Positions 34,528 through 64,000 of a stretch of DNA of 64,000 bases are shown piece after piece. The notes below the pieces were generated by a model that did not search any database, was not told where the DNA came from, and was given only the letters and a program-made list of their open reading frames with translations. Within the stretch, counting starts at the first letter, position 1. Every line of letters starts with the position of its first letter. Made by a program: the position numbers and the translations under genes. Source of the stretch: Glandiceps talaboti (taxonomy: Eukaryota; Hemichordata; Enteropneusta; Spengelidae); assembly GCF_964340395.1 (NCBI RefSeq), contig NC_135570.1:1765001-1829000 (forward strand), given 5' to 3'.

Positions 34528-35450
34528 CTTGGTTGAAACGTTCCTCTTCCGAATTGTACAAGACAATGTTTAGATACTAAAGAATTTAGATAAACTTCCA
34601 ACTTGATGAGTAATTTTGGTCGAATTGTCTTACTTCACGACCGGTCGCCAAAAGTAGAGATGCTGGGTCGAGTTCCTTCTTTACGGCACATGCGCGGTGG
34701 AAACAATATAACAGTGAGGTATTTTAGGAAATGCCTTCCTTGATAGATATTACTATGTGAAGTGCACTCGATGCCCCCGAACAAACGTTCAGTTCATTCT
34801 CGAACCAACCAACAGTTGTAACTACGCCGTGTTTATTGATCTTTTTGTGTGTTTAAGTCTCCTTAGGACTCCTTGTAAACATGTAAGCACGACCTGTCCC
34901 CCAAATGTTTGGAACATGAGTTGACCCCAAATTCGCTATACAAATGTACTAAAGGTTTTTGACACCCCAGTTAAGCACACAGTTTTACATATCTATTTGG
35001 TACGTCTGACAAATTAGACAAATACCAAATTGTAGTTTTTGATGACCAATACGCGTGTCTTGTAATACATCTAAATATCTCTACAGGCACGGTCTGTCTC
35101 TCGATGATTGAATACAAATATACGACTAGTAAATATAATATTACAAATGAAATATTTTGATGTAACATTGTAATATTACTGCGGACAGCCAACTTTCAGT
35201 TTACTAAGTTAGCCGCAAACTAATTTATTATTACAAAATATGCTTGGATAATCCAAACATATTGGTGCAGTGCTAAGTTTTAATTTATTTGTATAAATCA
35301 CCCCCACTTATGAGTCTATGTCTTATAAGAAATATAGGGCTTATTGTTGTTCAATGTCACATTGTAGATTTCACAATGTGGGTGGTAGTGAGTGACAGGG
35401 TGCCCTGAGGGTGCCATTGTCCTACATATAGAATCACCCAGTAATCAACA

Positions 35451-35538
35451 TATTGTCAACACCGGAAGTCCACCAAAATATTGTAAACACCGGAAGTCCA
35501 CCCAAAATATTGTAAACACCGGAAGTCCACCAAAATAT
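35451..35538. repeat. Three tandem copies of a 28-29 bp unit
   Basis: TATTGTAAACACCGGAAGTC plus CACCAAAA occurs three times in a row. Each unit contains ACCGGAAGT, an ETS-factor core, so three ETS-type sites lie in phase about 1 kb upstream of gene B. Confidence 0.9.
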
Positions 35539-35699
35539 TAACTGAAATATCGAAATATCATACGTATAATAAGAAGTCACAAGTTAAAAGTGTATAAAAA
35601 AATAAACGCTCGAGAAACACTCCCTAACAGAAACATCACCCTACTGTGAGTGTAATTACATCACTGTCCGGCTAACAGCTTAGTTTTAGTTTGTGTTTA

Positions 35700-35730
35700 A
35701 CCATAGACAGTAGTCTACTGTCTATGGTTT
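35700..35730. repeat. Near-perfect palindrome with 15-bp arms
   Basis: AACCATAGACAGTAG, one base, then its exact reverse complement. Related ACCATAGAC hairpins occur at 44717 and 60868. Confidence 0.85.
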
Positions 35731-37063
35731 ATCTTAGTAAACTAAAGCCACAGGTTACCAGAGTCGTATTATGACGAAGAATTACCTACACGTGTTGGTG
35801 ATTTGTTACAAAGAAATTAAAACTCGAGACTGGTTGGCTTTCCACAGTCGTATACTTTTTTTCTGCCGTTCCAAATGAAACTATCAACAAGTTGATTGTT
35901 ACATTTAGGCCATTGATAATATCGATTTTACACTCGTTCAATTCAGGGAATATATTCGTAAATTTCAGAGAATAAACATACGTCAGATTTGTGTACTTTG
36001 TTATAAATACAATAAATAATAATGAAAAACCACCCTGGAATCTCAGTCTCTGGGTGTAAATGCATCTCGCCAATACCATCCCATAATTTCAACGGATATG
36101 ACAGGTTTTTTTGGTTTTTGTACGAGGATCTAACCTCTCGATGTCCTAATAAATTCGTTCCTTTGTTCATTCGTTCGTTCGTTCGTTTGATTGGTTGTTT
36201 GTTTGTTGTTGTTTTTTTAAATAAAAGCTATAGCGATAAAAATTGTGACTAGTGGATTTCTTGTATATAAATGTTAACTTTTGATAGCAATTTTACGACA
36301 GTGATGATTTGACAACAACTCTAAACGATCTGATTTATGTATAATGGTGTCAAGGGTCAAGAGCCTAATTTTGAATAACTTCGATTCGTAATATTTTTAT
36401 TTGATTTATCCAAGTTGGATTACTCAGTAAGTGTTGTATCAAAACTACTGTCAGTGTCTGCTTGTAAACATGAATGTGTGGAGACCTTTTCACAAAAATG
36501 ACAGATTCTGAGATCGATTAAATCTTTTAACAGAAAAATATGTGAAAAGGGGTAGAATAGTCTAGTAGTCATTATACATTCCATAGCTTTATTGCGTTCT
36601 CATGTCACCTGACTTTAAACTTGGCTGGAGGTTGAGTTTAGTTAATATTCAGCCAGTGATTTTGAACTGATTTTTATTTCAAGACTAAACTGCAACCTAT
36701 GTTTGGATTCCAACTTTATGTGCAACACATCAAACAATGCCCCATAAGTCCTGGTATCCCTAACTCTCTTTAAATGACACAAGTTCTCAACCCGTCTACG
36801 TGCGTCTAGCCTTTGTAGGTTATCGTTGTCATTCATCAGCTTCATAATCAGATCTGATTACCAGTGAAACTTCATTGACCGCTACTCACTATGATCGTTA
36901 ATGTGTCTAGCGCCCTCATCGTGTGTAGGTTGTAATGTCACATCCATATCGACTTCCACAGACAACATCATGAACATTAGGGATGATGGGGATTCTGTCC
37001 ATTGTCTATATAGTGTAATATTACGTAGCCTAGTTCCGACCGTATTCCGATTTTATACTATGT

Positions 37064-37571
<508 letters not shown>

Positions 37572-37946
37572 ATTGTAAGATTATTCAATAATTTCCTTTA
37601 CCTTACGTTATGAATGCAGAGAAACAGATCAAATACCAAAAGTGTAATTTAATGAAATACAAGTCATACGAAACCAGTGTTTGGATTAATACGTTTGATC
37701 AATTAATTGGTGAAATTCAGATGACGTACGAATTGGAGCCAAAATGAAACCAAATCCACTTCTTATATAAAAATCTTGAAACGTATCCTCTTCCAACTGT
37801 GTCTTTAACTGACATGAATATGAAGTTACTTGTATTGATAACTAACTTATGCCAATGTACTCTATTCTTGTGAGATCTACTACAATTTCCCACTCCATCC
37901 TACACACGCGCGCACGTACCCGCATACAAACGCACACAAACTTTCA

Positions 37947-37982
37947 TGCATGCATGCATGCATGCGTGCGTGCGTGCGTACA
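37947..37982. repeat. Short (CATG)n/(CGTG)n array
   Basis: CATGCATG units pass into CGTGCGTG units over about 35 bp. Confidence 0.8.
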
Positions 37983-39287
37983 CATATACACAAGCACGAG
38001 CGAGCGGATACGGTGAAAGATTTTTTATGCTTTTATACAAAAAACTATAGTTGACATTTTTAAAATTTAGATGTAGATTTTTGGATTTATTTTACTTTTC
38101 AAAGAGAATAATATAGTATTTGCTTGCTAGGTTAAATCGCCAAAGTCTAAGTGTAGCATTGATTCCAACCTTGGCAAGCTACTTGTAACTTGATATAAAC
38201 TTGAAAATTAATCCCGACGTCGACTTTTGCCCTTGTTTTGTTATCACCAATAAATAGCACGAGTGAGCAATTACTACCACCTAGTAAGATGAACGATAAA
38301 TTAAACATCTGACCTTCATCTTGTAGCTCGTATTCTGTGTAGTATGCAATACAATTCTCCAACTCAGTTTTATCATGCTATATAAGCAATGTGCACAATA
38401 AACGTTGGTGCGAGGCTAACAGATTTCGGTGAGGATCAATCAACAGTTTTGCAGAGTTTCATCTTCTTTACAGAATATTTCAAAACTGAATATGTTACTA
38501 AGATACTATTTTATCACGTGACTTCTAAATCCTGTGTTTAAGTTATTAAAGTATTCACTAAAATTGTACCAAAGGCAGAAACAAATCTATCTGTACTTGT
38601 CTACTTTTTTTCTTGAGATACCTGTTAAATACATACCTACAATAAAAACAAGGAAGCCAAAAATTTGAAAATAACAATGGAAGTTTGTTTCAGGTATGTT
38701 ACGTTTCTTTGGAAGAAAGTTTGCTGAAATGGACATTTGGGTCTGCTGGCCGATGACGTCATCATGATTTGACGTTCATACTAGTGTTACAATAGTGTTT
38801 TTGAATTTTTCACAGATCATAGACGCATGTAGCAACCCTAGGCCTTGTATGGGAGATCTCGAAAGTTCGAAAAGAGGAACACTCAATCCGATCGGTTTCA
38901 CGTTTTTAACACAGTTTGACGAGCACAAAGCTAACCAAGACACCCGTGTCAAAATCAATTTGTTCTTCCGTCAGTGTTTTTGTTTCATTATTATGAGTCG
39001 CTTTGTAAATTTACAGTCTCACAATACTGCTATGATAAAACCCACAATTCTATGCGTTTCTTTCTTCTTAAAGCGTTTAATTAAAATCTACTAATTAAAG
39101 ACTAACAGTAGTTAAAGTTACCCTTTGTTTAAAAAAAAGAAATACTGCACAAATATAAATTGTCTTATTGTGATATCGAACAGACTTGAGATGGGTTTAG
39201 AATATTTTATTTTATAAAAGAACAGGGAGAAACCATTAGGAGAAGTAGGAAATGCTAATAACCTTGCCAAGCAATAAATTAATAAAT

Positions 39288-39361
39288 AATGAATGAATGA
39301 ATGAATGAATGAATGAATGAATGAATGAATGAATGAATGAATGAATGAATGAATGAATGAA
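39288..39361. repeat. (AATG)n microsatellite
   Basis: About 18 AATG units, 0.7 kb upstream of the gene C start codon. Confidence 0.95.
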
Positions 39362-40033
39362 TTAAATAAACGTGTTTAAAGTAAGATTTATAAATGAAGA
39401 GAAGAGATCGCGTAGTCTGACGATTTCTGTCAACTTTGATGAACGATAACGTAAAGTTGATACAGTTCTCTGACGTGCGTAAAGACCGTACATAACTTTG
39501 TGAACTTGACAAAATAAAATAAGTGGCAAAATAATATAAATATGAATTAAACAAGTAAACAAACAAACAAACAAACATACATAATTTGCAAGATCTCGAG
39601 CTCCGTCGACGGCTTAAACCCGCAATTGTTTGCGTAATTGATACAGCTAACCGGTCAAGGGTATCAAAGCTTATCGAACTTGTTAAAGCAGGCAAACATT
39701 TATTCGGAAATTGAAAACAGGTACAGACGGATCGTACACACTTTACATCATTAAAATATGTAAACTAGAGTCGGGTTGTTTTAGAAATGCTTTTCCTAAT
39801 AAACTCGCAAACTTTCAAAAGTTTTCTTGCATGAGTCGCCTCTCCTACGCTGTCCAAATATAGTTTGTTATTCCGCAGTTTTTGGGTCGTGTGCAAAAAC
39901 TTTTCTCTGCGTACCAGTCTGGGGGTGCCTGTTACCTATGTAAATTTCACATGGAATTCCTCTAAATATCCACTAGTTTCACCACAATTTTGACCGATTT
40001 CTGGATTTTGGGCTTAACCAGAGAAGGCCAAGA

Positions 40034-62790
<22,757 letters not shown>

Positions 62791-64000
62791 GTAGGTCACT
62801 CCCCTTTCATAGAATAGTTTCTCCCAGCAGTGTCGCACTGTTTTCTTCTTAATTATTAAAGTTTTTTTTCAAACAAATTGAAATACAAAAGGTGCCATTT
62901 ACCTGTGATCAGACATGGTGAACAGTTCTCGTGTTTAAAGGCCCGGGATTCAGTCCCAGGTTCTGACATTAGTGTTATATTAGAGGAGCCATATGGGATA
63001 ATTCTTTATTCATGATCAATTTTATCAGACAATTGTCTTGTATGTCTAAAATTTAATCCTAATTCCAACTTAGCTATAATGTCACGTTAATGGTTACAAC
63101 TGACCACTAGAGGGCAGTGTAATCACCTGATACTGTGTGACTCAAACACTCCCACCCCCTCCATTTCTCACGGATTTTTTTGGCAAACGGGCTATTGGGT
63201 GTGTACCTATATGTAATGCATACATGGATACTGTGGATAGAACTATTATTGATAAACTATCCAGTGTGTTGAGGTACTCTAGTAGACAAATGAATTTACA
63301 ACATCTTATAAGATATGAAATCTTGAGATATTTTCTTGGTGTGTTTTATCTTGTCTTCTATTTCTTCTGCTTCTTCTACTTCCAAAAGTCCACTACCCCA
63401 TGGTAAGTGTGTTGGTGTGGTCTTTCTTTTCTCCACCTAGTCAGTGCTGTGTGTTTGTATTTATACTAGTATCTAGTCATGTGGTCCAATTCGTATGTTA
63501 CCATGGCATTCTAATTCAATGATCCAGATAAAATAGAAAAGATATTTTCAATTTTTTTTACATACATTTTTGTACGTTTTACTTGTTTCCTCAGCGGAAA
63601 CATTTTTATTTCATCCTACATTATACATCGACATATACATTGTATGCTGCATGAAATGTTCCATATTGTATTCTATGTATGTAGTTGTGTTGTCTTTCAC
63701 TTTAGTTTTCTGCAAATATAGTTATGATCATTTTGGAATATAATGAAAGGATTTTTCTTCAAATAGTAGTGAATTTGAAATTGAATTCTTATTATATTCC
63801 AAGAATTAGAACTATGAAAACGATAGCGTTATCAAGGGATGATCACATGATGTCACACAAGCTCAGTAAATGAACTTTGTTTGTTTGGGGTGGGAGTGGG
63901 GGTGTGGGTGGTGGTGGGAGAGGGGATGAAGGGGGTCTGGTGTCAATGCAATTGCTGAACTTCATTCTCACACTTCTAACCAAGTTTTGAAAACTTTCAT
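62791..64000. other. Intron of gene C to the right edge
   Basis: Sequence after exon 5. One possible 14-nt microexon lies at 63389-63402. A G-rich stretch occurs near 63887-63935. No LIM-coding exon (Cys/His pattern) is seen before the window ends. Confidence 0.5.
63389..63402 (+). CDS. Possible 14-nt microexon of gene C
   Basis: A long pyrimidine tract (about 63340-63383) and AAAAG precede TCCACTACCCCATG, followed by a strong donor GTAAGTG. Taken after exon 5 (phase 1) it reads VHYPM and leaves phase 0, so the frame is kept. Microexons are common in muscle genes, but this one rests on splice signals only. Confidence 0.35.

Noticed and set aside
62930-62975. tRNA- or tRNA-SINE-like T-arm (GGGATTCAGTCCCAGG)
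   Set aside because: The stem and 7-base loop geometry does not fit a T-arm, and no anticodon arm or A box is present.

Overview
The window is nuclear DNA from an invertebrate animal. It is intron-rich, with GT-AG introns of 0.4 to 15 kb. It is AT-rich and crowded with microsatellites, fold-back elements and decayed non-LTR retrotransposons. The repeat style (CATA, GA and GATT arrays) and the CpG pattern fit a lophotrochozoan or an invertebrate deuterostome, but I cannot name the species.

The only genes I can support form a cluster of four paralogues of the ALP/Enigma/Zasp (PDLIM-like) family, which are PDZ scaffold proteins of actin and Z-disc structures. From left to right they are: gene D (minus strand, first two coding exons at 662-810 and 2914-3006, rest beyond the left edge); gene A (minus, five exons, 6761-15173, predicted 951 aa); gene B (minus, five exons, 23249-34527, predicted 380 aa); and gene C (plus, five firm exons, 40034-62790, continuing past the right edge). 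In all four the PDZ domain is split at the same place, after the PWGF loop, by a phase-0 intron, and the second PDZ exon leaves in phase 2. B and C keep the Zasp-like (ZM) motif exon, and A, B and C keep the following DUF4749-like exon with its QSxxF signature. A and B stop right after that signature, so as modelled they have no LIM domain. A has lost a recognisable ZM motif and gained a 2-kb disordered exon carrying NQYYSD-type repeats. C could still carry LIM domains off the window.

B and C are head to head, with start codons 5.5 kb apart; a roughly 500-bp GA tract lies between them. The window changes character at about 41 kb. To the left CpG is common and the palindrome TGACGTCA recurs nine times. 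To the right, inside gene C, CpG is scarce and fold-back and other short dispersed repeats are dense. This is the pattern expected if only the body of gene C is methylated in the germ line.

The remaining space (introns and intergenic DNA) holds tandem repeats, two LINE 3'-end remnants, several MITE-like families, and a minisatellite that has copied an exon end with its 5' splice site. I saw no tRNA, rRNA, CRISPR array or bacterial-style operon.
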